From contig NC_092673.1 in NCBI RefSeq assembly GCF_964355755.1, positions 3,663,001 through 3,727,000 of the forward strand: a stretch of DNA of 64,000 nucleotides. Reading direction: 5' to 3'. Positions within the stretch are counted from its first letter, which is position 1, and each line of letters begins with the position of its first letter. This stretch comes from Antedon mediterranea (Eukaryota; Echinodermata; Crinoidea; Comatulida; Antedonidae). Shown here one piece after another: positions 45,001-51,200 of the stretch. The position numbers were made by a program, and so were the translations under genes. A model generated the notes under the pieces. That model saw only the letters and a list, made by a program, of their open reading frames with translations. It had not been told where the DNA came from and ran no database searches.

Positions 45001-47084
45001 TACATAGGCAAACCTCATAATGAATTGTGAGCAGAGAGCGACAGATCGGATGATCTTTCGCGCCTTCGAATCATATTACTTGGTGGGGGGGGGGGGGCGC
45101 TTACATCCTTGCGTTACGTACAAGTGGAAACATCTGATTACGTGATCTTAAATCACGTACCGGTAATCAGTTGCTTACTTTCCAAACTTTCAACAAAAAT
45201 TAATAACAATGCTGAAAACCCGAAATTATATTTTTGATCAAGCCTTCTTTCAATGTCACTTTGTCATATTATATATCACCTTTTATTTTGTTACCATGAC
45301 ATTGAAAGTAAATAAATGTTTAAATGCAAGTTAAATGCAAGATTCCCACTAGCGACGCAACGCAAGGACGTAACGCAACGCAAGTGAATTGACCAATCAC
45401 AAGCGATGGCTTATTCGCTTGTGATTGCTAACTGTCTATAACTTCGCTTGTCATTGGTTAAAACGCTTGCGTTGCGTTTACGTCCTTGCGTTACGTTCTA
45501 GTGGGAACCAAGCTTAAGACAGGTGTCAGAAAAAGTAACACAATATAACAACACACAAAATATAAGATATACAGTATACTTTACGTAGCAATGTGATTAT
45601 TTATTATTTTATATATTATTTATTATTAAGTGATTTTTAAAATAGCACGTTTATCTATCAATATGTTGCAGGTGGTCTTTTGGCATTGTTCTGTACGAGA
45701 TATCAACTCTGGGAGAAATGCCATATACAGGTATGCAGTCCATTGAAGTTGTCGAGAAACTAAAGGAAGGCTATAGAATGGAACAACCAGAAAATTGTTC
45801 CAATGAATGGTACGTTTCACACTATTGTTATGGATGATTTAATATCATTGTCTAATATTCCCAGGGAACATTTTCTCCATGCTACAAATGCTAAAAAAAC
45901 TAAAGTATTGCTATCTAAATTCAGTACAACCTATGTTCCCTATCTCAGACTTCTTATCGTGTAATAACCACATTTTTCTGTCTGATCCCGCTATTCGTTT
46001 GGTTGGAATATTTTAACAACATAGGCCTAAAATATGGGCCTTGGTTAATAAGTGACATGTTACTCAATCCCTTAGCCGCTAGCCTCCTAGCATTCTCGAT
46101 TTAATGCATTCTCTTTTTCTCACAGGTACCAAATGATGCTGGAATGTTGGGCAGCAACCCCATCACGAAGGCCTAAGTTCAGTGAGCTGTTTAGTCGATT
46201 GGACACAATGCTCGGAGAGGATGCAGTTGATTACCTGTTACCTTTAGATGGAGATACACAACCAATATTAGAAGACGACCTAGCTCTTGGTACTAGTGCA
46301 AAAAGCTATACACCAGTATCAGAAGATGTGACAACGGGTTATGAAGGATTTGAGGGTCACCTATCAGAAGGAACCATTGGAAAGGTATGCAGACATTCTT
46401 GATAGAACCCTCTCCATATTATCAAACGTCCACAATCCGATGGTTATTCGTCTTAAAGCGTGGTTCCCACTAGAGACGCAATGCAAGGGACGTACGCGCA
46501 ACGCGAGCGAGTTGACCAATGGCAAGCCACTGCTCGAATAATCTATCGCTTGACATTGGTCAAATCACATCGTTGCGTTACGTCCTTACGTTGCGTTACG
46601 TCGCTAGTGGGAACCAAGCTTTAAGGAGCGCGTTGCAGTGGCTATCATAAATCCCGGCTCAATTCCCTGACCACTCAGCTGTATATATAAGTACCTGGTT
46701 AAAAATACTACCCTAATTCATAATGCCGAGACAATATGCTCCTAACAGCTCATTCCCCTACATTCAGAATGAATACGGGACTGACTTTTACCTATATAAA
46801 GTGACCTAACTAATTCCATTGGTTCACATCCGTAAGTTAGTATCCTACCTTTTAATGTTGTATGTTAGCCTTCATTTTGTTTTAATATATAATATAACTC
46901 TATCTGTGCGAATAACATTTAGGCCTAAAAATACAATTCTCATTAATACACAGTAAAATCAAATTTGTTTTATATTATGTAGTAATGTTAATGACATGTT
47001 ATTTTTCAGAGCGTGTCTACAGATAATATGGTGAAAGCTGTTGGCGCTGATTCGGCATTTTATGAAGACATTGGATACACGTAA
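24044..47084 (+). CDS. Receptor tyrosine kinase, unclassified, HGD-type catalytic loop
   Basis: Predicted single-pass receptor tyrosine kinase of 732 aa from 17 exons: 24044-24131, 25438-25575, 27051-27145, 27632-27685, 34460-34532, 35013-35057, 35931-36127, 36373-36453, 38666-38762, 39361-39561, 40526-40702, 41636-41817, 44018-44101, 44625-44839, 45672-45809, 46126-46384, 47010-47084. All junctions are GT-AG and all phases match. Signal peptide about 1-21 (ends NRIQA), two fibronectin-III-like regions, membrane segment about 308-330 followed by RRQRRK, kinase about 378-665. Kinase landmarks: GSGQFG 385-390, VAVK with K412, helix-C glutamate E429, HGDLAARN 514-521, DFG 534-536, activation-loop Y542 and Y546, SLE in place of APE. 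The usual HRD arginine is G515. The tail ends FYEDIGYT, an SH2-ligand-like tyrosine site. No orthologous family could be named. Intron 4 holds the intact LTR retrotransposon. Confidence 0.9.
24334..24456. mobile_element. M1 MITE
   Basis: Left end AAGCTCTGTTTACACTATC; core CCACTACCATATGTGGG and ACCATATTTGGGCACATCAC. The right terminal repeat is missing. Intron 1 of the kinase gene. Confidence 0.8.
24960..25185. mobile_element. M5 element, central part
   Basis: AATGACGTCATGATTAGTG, TATCGTGACGATACAATGAT, AATGACGTCATCAATTGATT and TTTTATCAAAGTCAGCATAA match the M5 copy at 15540-15760. Intron 1 of the kinase gene, directly adjoining an M1 copy. Confidence 0.75.
25189..25310. mobile_element. M1 MITE, degraded
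   Basis: Left end AATCTCTATCTACACAATC; core CATATCACTACCATATTTAA and GGGCACGTCAC; right end ATAGTTTGAT only. Confidence 0.75.
26296..26745. repeat. 14-bp minisatellite, about 32 copies
   Basis: Unit ATATTGCGTGTCCG with frequent ATATTGCGTCTCCG and ATATTGCGTGTTTG versions. The overlapping open frames reading ...YCVSDIACPILR... are artefacts of the repeat. Intron 2 of the kinase gene. Confidence 0.95.
27900..28341 (+). repeat. 5' LTR
   Basis: 442 bp, TGTAATAAATTACC...TTCGTGACA. TATATAAA at 28099-28106 is the likely promoter TATA box, and ATTAAA near 28218 a possible polyadenylation signal. Confidence 0.96.
28347..28358 (+). other. probable primer binding site
   Basis: TGGTGGCAGCGG starts five bases after the LTR and begins with TGG, complementary to a tRNA CCA end. 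The matching tRNA was not identified. Weaker look-alikes follow in the leader near 28412, 28450 and 28489. Confidence 0.55.
28678..33174 (+). CDS. Gag-Pol polyprotein, Gmr1-like Ty3/Gypsy element
   Basis: Single uninterrupted ORF of 1498 aa. Order: glutamine-rich coiled coil (about 55-145), gag core, CCHC zinc knuckle C353/C356/H361/C366, aspartic protease with DSG 403-405, integrase zinc finger H658/H665/C695/C698, integrase catalytic D728, D787 and E823 (35-residue D-E gap), a GPY-type module (KWQGPYKVL near 965), reverse transcriptase with LDL at 1170-1172 and YMDD 1229-1232, RNase H with D1380, E1422, D1447 and D1490. Integrase precedes reverse transcriptase, the reverse of ordinary Gypsy elements. 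All key catalytic residues are present and there is no frameshift or stop, so activity is plausible. Gag and Pol share one frame, so any Gag excess must come from a mechanism not visible here. Confidence 0.97.
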   Translation: MADKQSTTRSGREYSGGDESDSEVESVQSLQPEQQAEESVPTSGHNPTGADSSSKDVLLLMQQQMQQQNLMMQQQMQQQNLMMQQMMEQRKEDMEKQERLRRDDIEKQQALVMALMDKQKDSEEKRLKDIMRLKEVQIAKLSDSDDIENYLTTFERIANTYEWRKEHWVVKLIPHLTGKARAAYASLPVTESNQYDIVKKAILQRYDITEETYRQRFRSIKKKSEESYREVYVRLKDLFTKWARPADKSKDDLAETVILEQLIDIMPTGVQIWVKEHKPDSGLNAAELADNYFQARKGTGIDFEKKFQNRKHENRNNQEKTVKGTPEVDSKGNNNPPDNFHKSQSDARQPLVCRRCKKVGHIERFCRSKDGFLSTKTDTVSKPCTPYICRGLVEGCDCEILIDSGCDMTLVHSDLVAAKKINRAEQAKITCRCVHDHVQAYPTAFVNIKVNNEDHNLLVGVCSDLPRDVILGRDFPKFGDLLRKGNKNHDRHSFVATRDHARKEKLREENELNSEKGSGVISRQLDDVVNFQEEFGHLDDQLLSDNPPKETVHKTRSEKRKVRKEFAKTKEAQAQSSQDSELDILDIGRDKINDYQVKDRTLISLREQMLVQKDDDTIKIVCKDGILFRQVFTKHQTEPIEQLVVPYPCRNSVLKVSHDIPLAGHLGRKKTLDRIKQRFFWPGIRKDVTEYCNTCENCQKTSKYKTKLKAPMIPMPIISEPFRRIAMDIVGPLARSKTGNKYVLVICDYATRYPEAIPLRSIEAPKIADELIKLFSRVGVPTEILTDQGSNFTSKLLSQVYNLLSIKGLTTSPYHPQTDGLVERFNGTLKAMIRKFVQDDPREWDKLLPYLLFAYREVPQESTGFSPFELLYGWKVRGPLDIMKEMWTGTVTGPQSVVSHVVKMRDRLTSMKDLVQENIELSQTRQKQKYDQKSVCREFSPGDEVLLLLPSSNDALEAKWQGPYKVLRKLGPVNYEVETNDKRKKSKVYHINLLKQFHRRTIEVMLAINDVTGRDEGQDKDISWSNISSSNLTLDSGEGLDESQLSDLAEVFSEFDSVLQDKPGKTTVIKHDIEMNLGVHPVRLRAYPIPQAKLGKVKEEIESMLELGVIEESHSPWSSPYIMVPKPDGTARFCVNYKKVNSLSKFDAYPMPRIDEIIGRVGPAKFITKLDLCKGYWQVPLTERSKPYTAFSTPMGLYQFKYLPFGLHGAPATFQRMMDQLLRKKAAAYMDDLVIFSPDWESHIHHLRDIFRTLKQANLTVKPAKCSFAHSKVHYLGYVVGEGMIRPQKTKVEAVVQWEKPKTKKDVKSFLGLTGYYRKFIPNYADIAAPLTDLTGKKHPDKIKWTPECEDALVKLKQALCSDPVLRNPDFNAEFILQTDASDRGLGAVLSQLGPDGTDHPVLYLSRKMFPREQNYATIEKECLAIKWAVESLRYYLLGRKFKIVTDHQPLKWLVEMKETNKRLTRWSLDLQPYCFTVVHRRGISNGNADGLSRKPLT
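33380..33394 (+). other. polypurine tract
   Basis: AGAAAGAGGGGGGAG directly precedes the 3' LTR; plus-strand DNA synthesis is primed here in LTR elements. Confidence 0.85.
33395..33842 (+). repeat. 3' LTR
   Basis: 448 bp. Differs from the 5' LTR by one substitution (GGATTG for GGGTTG) and a 6-bp duplication (GGTTGAAGTTGATT). Followed by the target duplication GTAAT. Confidence 0.96.
34600..34802. mobile_element. M1 MITE with expanded core
   Basis: Six tandem versions of GCCCAAATATGGTAGTGATAT instead of the usual one or two, then the TATCATCATGTCC palindrome and the right end GATAGTGTAGACAGAGC. The left end is lost. Both strands are open as an artefact. Confidence 0.88.
35481..35850 (+). pseudogene. 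3' end of a CR1/L2-type LINE ORF2
   Basis: The frame at 35485-35754 reads LILAYKAQHKLTAGYLSEL, TSTYGQRAFGVAAPTLWNFL and LFKTQLKTFLFQQAFH, the conserved C-terminal end of CR1/L2-type reverse transcriptase ORFs. The catalytic part is absent (5' truncation). A 3' tail follows with AAAGCGCATTGAGAGC, GCGCTTTATAAG and an ATT microsatellite. Intron 6 of the kinase gene. Confidence 0.8.
36628..36682. repeat. 17-bp repeat, 3 copies
   Basis: AGCTTAAGTATCTATAT in tandem with small changes. Confidence 0.7.
37093..37150 (+). mobile_element. LINE 3' tail
   Basis: AGCGCATTGAGAGCTTGCTT, then ATATGCGCTATATAAG and ATT repeats, the same tail as the LINE remnant at 35785-35850. No coding part is left. Confidence 0.75.
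37500..37641. mobile_element. M1 MITE, complete
   Basis: Ends AAGCTCTGTTTACACTGTC and GATAGTAGATAGAGCTT; a single core unit (AAAATCTGGTAGTGATG) and GATGTCATCGTGTCC. Confidence 0.88.
37838..38005 (-). mobile_element. tRNA-derived SINE, 5'-truncated, inverted
   Basis: Reverse complement of the 3' half of the SINE at 57613-57930: ATTGATTGAAATATATATTT, ACTGGGTAACCTC, AGACTGGTCTCCCAGAG and CTACTCGTCTCGAAAGATGT. The tRNA head is missing. Intron 8 of the kinase gene. Confidence 0.85.
39361..39561 (+). other. kinase receptor transmembrane exon 10
   Basis: Codes for residues 291-356: a hydrophobic stretch YTLVIPVLIGAILFATVVIF, then LGFYTRRQRRK as stop-transfer, then the juxtamembrane start. Entry and exit are both phase 1. 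Confidence 0.9.
39617..40211. mobile_element. 595-bp non-autonomous element rich in TTGCGCAA
   Basis: TGTTATGCGCGATTTGAACG at the left is inverted at the right (CGTTCAAATCGCGCATAACA, with one mismatch). Each end continues into several TTGCGCAATTTGAAATTGCG palindromes. A GTGT duplication flanks it (39613-39616 and 40212-40215). The centre is AT-rich without coding capacity. Intron 10 of the kinase gene. Confidence 0.75.
40396..40471. mobile_element. M1 MITE, internally deleted
   Basis: Left end TATCTCTAACTATCAAACTA, half a core, then GATGTAGACAGAGCTTTAG. 76 bp remain of about 150. Confidence 0.75.
40728..41400. mobile_element. M4 palindromic elements, nested cluster
   Basis: CTTGCCCCAAGTCTGTGGTT at 40739 faces CAGACTTGGGGCAA at about 40902, enclosing TACACGTATGAAACGCCATA and its inverse. 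A second, larger unit with the same ends spans about 40952-41247 (left CTTGCCTCAAGTCTGTGG), followed by a partial third. The ORF at 40908-41180 lies entirely in repeat sequence. Confidence 0.7.
41450..41512 (+). mobile_element. LINE-like 3' tail
   Basis: ATTATACCATGGACAATTGT, CTGAAATAAAGTTG, then four copies of AATTG. Microsatellite tails of this kind end CR1-type elements; no coding part is present. Confidence 0.45.
42588..42660. mobile_element. M4 fragment
   Basis: ATACATATGAAACGCCATGT, ACTAATATTAAGTC and GTCTAGAACC match the other M4 copies. Confidence 0.55.
42664..42707. other. perfect 17-bp stem hairpin in intron 12
   Basis: CATAGAGATATTATAGT (42664-42680) and ACTATAATATCTCTATG (42691-42707) around a 10-nt loop. 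Confidence 0.65.
43644..43803. mobile_element. M1 MITE, nearly complete
   Basis: Left end GGTCTACACTATCAAACTAG; two core units; GACATCATCGTGTTC; right end GATAGTGTAGACAGAGC. Intron 12 of the kinase gene. Confidence 0.88.
44359..44550. mobile_element. palindromic MITE-like element
   Basis: Left AAGACCAATTTACACAGACG and right CGTCTGTGTAAATTGGCCTT are inverted repeats; about 190 bp without coding capacity. The ends resemble those of M5 (GGCCCATTTACA). Intron 13 of the kinase gene. Confidence 0.65.
45336..45516. mobile_element. M2A MITE, complete
   Basis: ATTCCCACTAGCGACGCAAC to GTTACGTTCTAGTGGGAACC with the full fold-back centre. A further M2 scrap lies at about 45095-45135. Intron 14 of the kinase gene. 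Confidence 0.9.
46453..46624. mobile_element. M2A MITE flanked by TTAA
   Basis: CTTAAAGCGTGGTTCCCAC at the left and GGGAACCAAGCTTTAAGG at the right show TTAA on both sides. Intron 16 of the kinase gene. Confidence 0.9.
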
Positions 47085-47275
47085 TGCCAAATTTAATTTT
47101 AATGTAACAGTGGAATGACGTCACGTCTCAACATATTTAATGCGACGAATGCGCTACGGGTACTGTACTACGACATTGGTGCGATGTGCATATGTAGACG
47201 TAGTGGAGAAGAACACAGGGCGATGTTACGAAAACCTTACTAAAGTCGGTTTACTCGACCAAATGGGTTGTATAT

Positions 47276-47281
47276 AATAAA
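47276..47281 (+). terminator. polyadenylation signal of the kinase gene
   Basis: AATAAA about 190 bp downstream of the TAA at 47082-47084. Further AATAAA occurrences near 47425 and 47692 could give longer 3' ends. Confidence 0.5.
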
Positions 47282-47769
47282 CATATTGCATTCTGTTGTC
47301 GCGTTCTCACTCAATGTTGCGATGTTGACATCACTGTCCCTCCCTTGGGTAATCTTCACTTGTAAAAATTAAATGCTTTTAATAAGGTCACAGCAATGAA
47401 ATTTACGAATAATGTTACAATCCAATAAATATAGTCTACTTATTGCCAACAAATCAAGATTAAATGCAGTGTCTTTATGTTATAACGAGTATAGGGAACT
47501 TTTGTGATATTTTATTGTTCTGTACATATAGCCTAAATGGTGAAAACGATAAATTTGTCTATTTTTGCTAAAAGTGTTATTTATTCACTTTACAATCAGG
47601 GATTTGATAATTTAAATACTGCGCAACTCTCGAAATTTAAATAAATTAAATGTATATATACGTATTACCTGTACAATATGCGTATTAAGAATAATAAAGT
47701 ACTGGATGTCTGTACATAAATTTCTGATAAATATTTATTTTACTAGTTGGTATAAGCAAGTACAGTTAT

Positions 47770-48110
47770 AAGTCAATTGGTAAAAGTGCCGATTTGTATA
47801 GTTGGTGTTGTGTGACTTCTTATGGACGAGGACTGTTTAAAGCACTTTGGTTGGTCCTATCATTGATCAAGGGCTTCTCTCGTCTAGTAAGCACCTTAAC
47901 CAGAGGAGAGGCATGGTCCAATACGTCTGAGGTAGGTACTAGATGCAGGGGCTGCCGTAAGAGTCAGCAATACGGATTTCTAATGCCTAATAGGACCCCA
48001 GCTCCATATACACACCAAATGGCCTCCCATCCAAGCTCTTACCATGCCCAACGTTGCTTAACTTCGGTGATATGACGAGAACTGGTGTTTCAACGTGGTA
48101 AGGCCGTATT
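47770..48110 (-). mobile_element. 5S rRNA-derived SINE
   Basis: The minus strand from 48110 reads like a decayed 5S rRNA: AATACGGCCTTACCACGTTG, AAGTTAAGCAACGTTGGGC and GCTTGGATGGGAGGCC, the last two being the strongest 5S signatures and covering its internal promoter. About 240 bp of non-5S body follows (CTCTTACGGCAGCCCCTGCA), which argues for a SINE3-type element instead of a plain 5S pseudogene. It lies between the convergent ends of the kinase and heparanase genes. The 93-aa plus-strand frame here is an artefact. Confidence 0.7.
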
Positions 48111-48213
48111 ATTTCATTTTGTAAAAAAATAGTACGTTACAATTATATTTTTCTTTGAATATATCAAAGTATCAACTACCGTATATAAAACCAAGAAAGA
48201 ATCCTTACCTCTT

Positions 48214-51200
48214 TCACAAGCATACCGATGCCTTAGCCCCTTTCATAACATAAAAACCGAATGAGAGAGGCGGTAATAAGATGCCATCTGTTGGGCTCAA
48301 TGTCTTTGGCAACAAGGCTGGTAACGTTCTTTCGTCGATCATTTTGAGCTTTTTGCCATTCAAATCAACTATCCTGAAAAATTACAATGTATTTTTACGA
48401 ACTTTTCCCAAAAGATTAATACTAAATGTGTTTACAATAGACACACGGAAAGACTATACGCAAAGTAGCAACAAAAACATATTTGCATACGCAAAAATAA
48501 ATAAATCGGTTTATGGTTGCTTACTGTGATCTTATGTCGCCGTTTCCGTGTGGTGTTAGCAAATACTGACCAATACCCTTAAGATCTTTGAATTGCTCAA
48601 TAGCTACATTCTTGCTCCGAGTCTTGTCCAGATTTAGTAAAACCACTGTGACGTCACCTTTGGTATATTCACTAATTTGAAGGAAAGTTAAGAACATGAA
48701 ATTGTAGACGTACGACATGTCCGGGATGAAAAGTTTTTTGAATAATTACGCATGCGCATTTATCAATGGGCGGAGTTATAGACATAAACGTTTAAGATTA
48801 CTACATTGTATGGCTAGTCGTGCTTTACTTTTAATAGCTTAGATACAGAAAAGTACTTCAAAGTATCTCATGTCTAGTATTGAAATTACTTTATAATTAC
48901 GTACGTAGGCATATTATTTTTACTTTCTATGGACCAGAGATTCCGAAATAAAAGATTGAATGAATTAATGAATGAATTATCTTTAGGGAATGGGACTTTA
49001 AATTAGTTGATTGAACAAACCTAAAGTTACGTTTATATTATTTACCTGCTTGGTAATGTGCAATGCGCATAAGCACGGATCAGTCTCAAATTCGTATCCC
49101 TTCCGTGTGCAGACGAAGTGACGTTTAAAACTTTCTGACCAACGAGTCGTTTATAGAGCAAAGACAGCCAATAATCCTTAAAAAAAAAACCCGATTGTCT
49201 TTATTTCCAATCTAAGGTCGCTAGTATTGAAGATAAAGTGGGTGGGTCAGTGGGAATGTTGGGTGTGAGTAAGAAGAGGGTAGACGGAGTAAGAAGGAGA
49301 AGAGGGTAGACGGAGTAAGGAGAAGAGTGTAGACGGAGTAAGGAGAAGAGGGTAGACGGAGTAAAGAGAAGAGTGTAGACGGAGTAAGGAGAAGAGTGTA
49401 GACGGAGTAAGGAGGAGATGGTAGATGGAGTAAAGAGAAGAGGGTAGACGGAGTAAGAAGGAGAAGAGGGTAGACGGAGTAAGGAGAAGAGTGTAGACGG
49501 AGTAAGGAGAAGAGGGTAGACGGAGTAAAGAGAAGAGTGTAGACGGAGTAAGGAGAAGAGTGTAGACGGAGTAAGGAGAAGAGTGTAGACGGAGTAAGGA
49601 GGAGATGGTAGATGGAGTAAGGAGAAGAGTGTAGACGAAGTAAGGAGAAGAGGGTAGACGGAGTAAAGAGAAGAGTGTAGACGGAGTAAGGAGAAGAGTG
49701 TAGACGGAGTAAGGAGAAGAGGGTAGACGGAGTAAGGAGAAGAGGGTAGACGGAGTAAGGAGAAGAGGGTAGACGGAGTAAGGAGAAGAGTGTAGACGGA
49801 GTAAAGAGAAGAGGGTAGACGGAGTAAGGAGAAGAGTGTAGACGGAGTAAAGAGAAGAGTGTAGGCGGAGTAAGGAGAAGAGTGTAGACGGAGTAAGGAG
49901 AAGAGGGTAGACGGAGTAAGGAGAAGAGGGTAGACGGAGTAAGGAGGAGATGGTAGACGGAGTAAGGAGAAGAGGGTAGACGGAGTAAGGAGAAGAGGGT
50001 AGACGGAGTAAGGAGAAGAGTGTAGACGTAGTAAGGAGAAGAGGGTAGATGGAGTAAGGAGAAGAGACTTAAGCTGATGTAGAAGTAGAGTATCAATGAC
50101 GCTGTGATGAAACATCCCCCAATTTCCGAAATCAAGCTCAAGTAGTATACGTATGAAACGCCATATGTGCCAAAATATTTATCTTTTTACTAATATTAAA
50201 TCAAAACTGCGTCTGGAACCAAGACTACCTTGTGTCACACAGTGGTGCCTCAACAATGTTTCAGGGAATCGCACGTTTGTGTCACACAGTGCTGTCTCAA
50301 CACCAAGATATAAAAGAAAACAAAATAATATCTAAAACAAGGTCGATGTCTTACCGGAAGAGGATCCAATTCAGATGTTAAAAGCGAGTAACTGCCTCCA
50401 TAAAGTGTTTGTCTAATTACTGTATCAATTCCATACAGAGCCGCTATGCACAGTTTATCCAGCCACCTGATATCAAATATATAACATTTAAAATATGTAT
50501 ACATGTAGATATCATTTTTACAAAATTAAGTGATATCGATCACATTTTACCATCAGTCAGCTGAGCTATTTGTGTGGGCCTATTATTATTGTTGTTGTGC
50601 GATGGAAAGTTCAGCAAGGGCCAAGTACAACTTTTGATTTGCTAGACAAGTTTTATACGAAACAAGTATAAGAAGAATCAAATGCAACGACATCATATGT
50701 AAAATTCAATACTCTCTGTATCAGTTTCTCTTCCTTTCAACCTATTTCACTTTAGCTTAGAATTATGATCAGATATTCGTACACTACTGATGATGAAGTC
50801 AAAATGAAATATAAACATCATTTTAACAGTGGACCTCTTGGTATACATAATATACTAAAGTTCTGTCTACACTATCAAACTTTATGTGACAAATAAATGT
50901 GATGTGCCCATGGACATGATGATGTCATATCACTACCATATTTGGGAATACCACTACCATATTTAGGCACATCACACTTTTTTTGTCAAACTAGTTTGAT
51001 AGTGTAGACAGAGCTTTACATGTCTGAATGATATACTGATGGCATGAAGGGTCGATACTTTTAAAAATGAAACTAATTATTTCTTTCGGTTCAGTAGAAT
51101 TGGCTAAATTTATCTGTATATGAAAGTATTTTATGCTTACATGAAACCAGAAGCATATGCATTTGATAGGCCTTTCGTACCACCACCATAAGTAGAACTG

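Larger units (their letters stand above)
40526..46384 (+). other. kinase domain exons 11-16 of the receptor
   Basis: Exon 11 carries the glycine loop and K412; exon 12 helix C and hinge (YYLITEFMHYGDL); exon 13 the link to helix E (no large kinase insert); exon 14 HGDLAARN, SDFGLA and KWVSLE; exon 15 DVWSFGIVLYEISTLGEMPY; exon 16 the final lobe (MMLECWAATPSRRPKF) and the start of the tail. All metal- and ATP-binding residues are present; only the HRD arginine and the APE alanine-proline are changed. Confidence 0.9.

Noticed and set aside
47794-48075. 93-aa plus-strand frame
   Set aside because: It is the antisense of the 5S-derived SINE.
49201-50141. Two overlapping minus-strand frames of 304 and 306 aa, serine/leucine/tyrosine-rich
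   Set aside because: They are translations of a 23-bp minisatellite that lacks stops; several frames are open at once and the region is intronic in heparanase.
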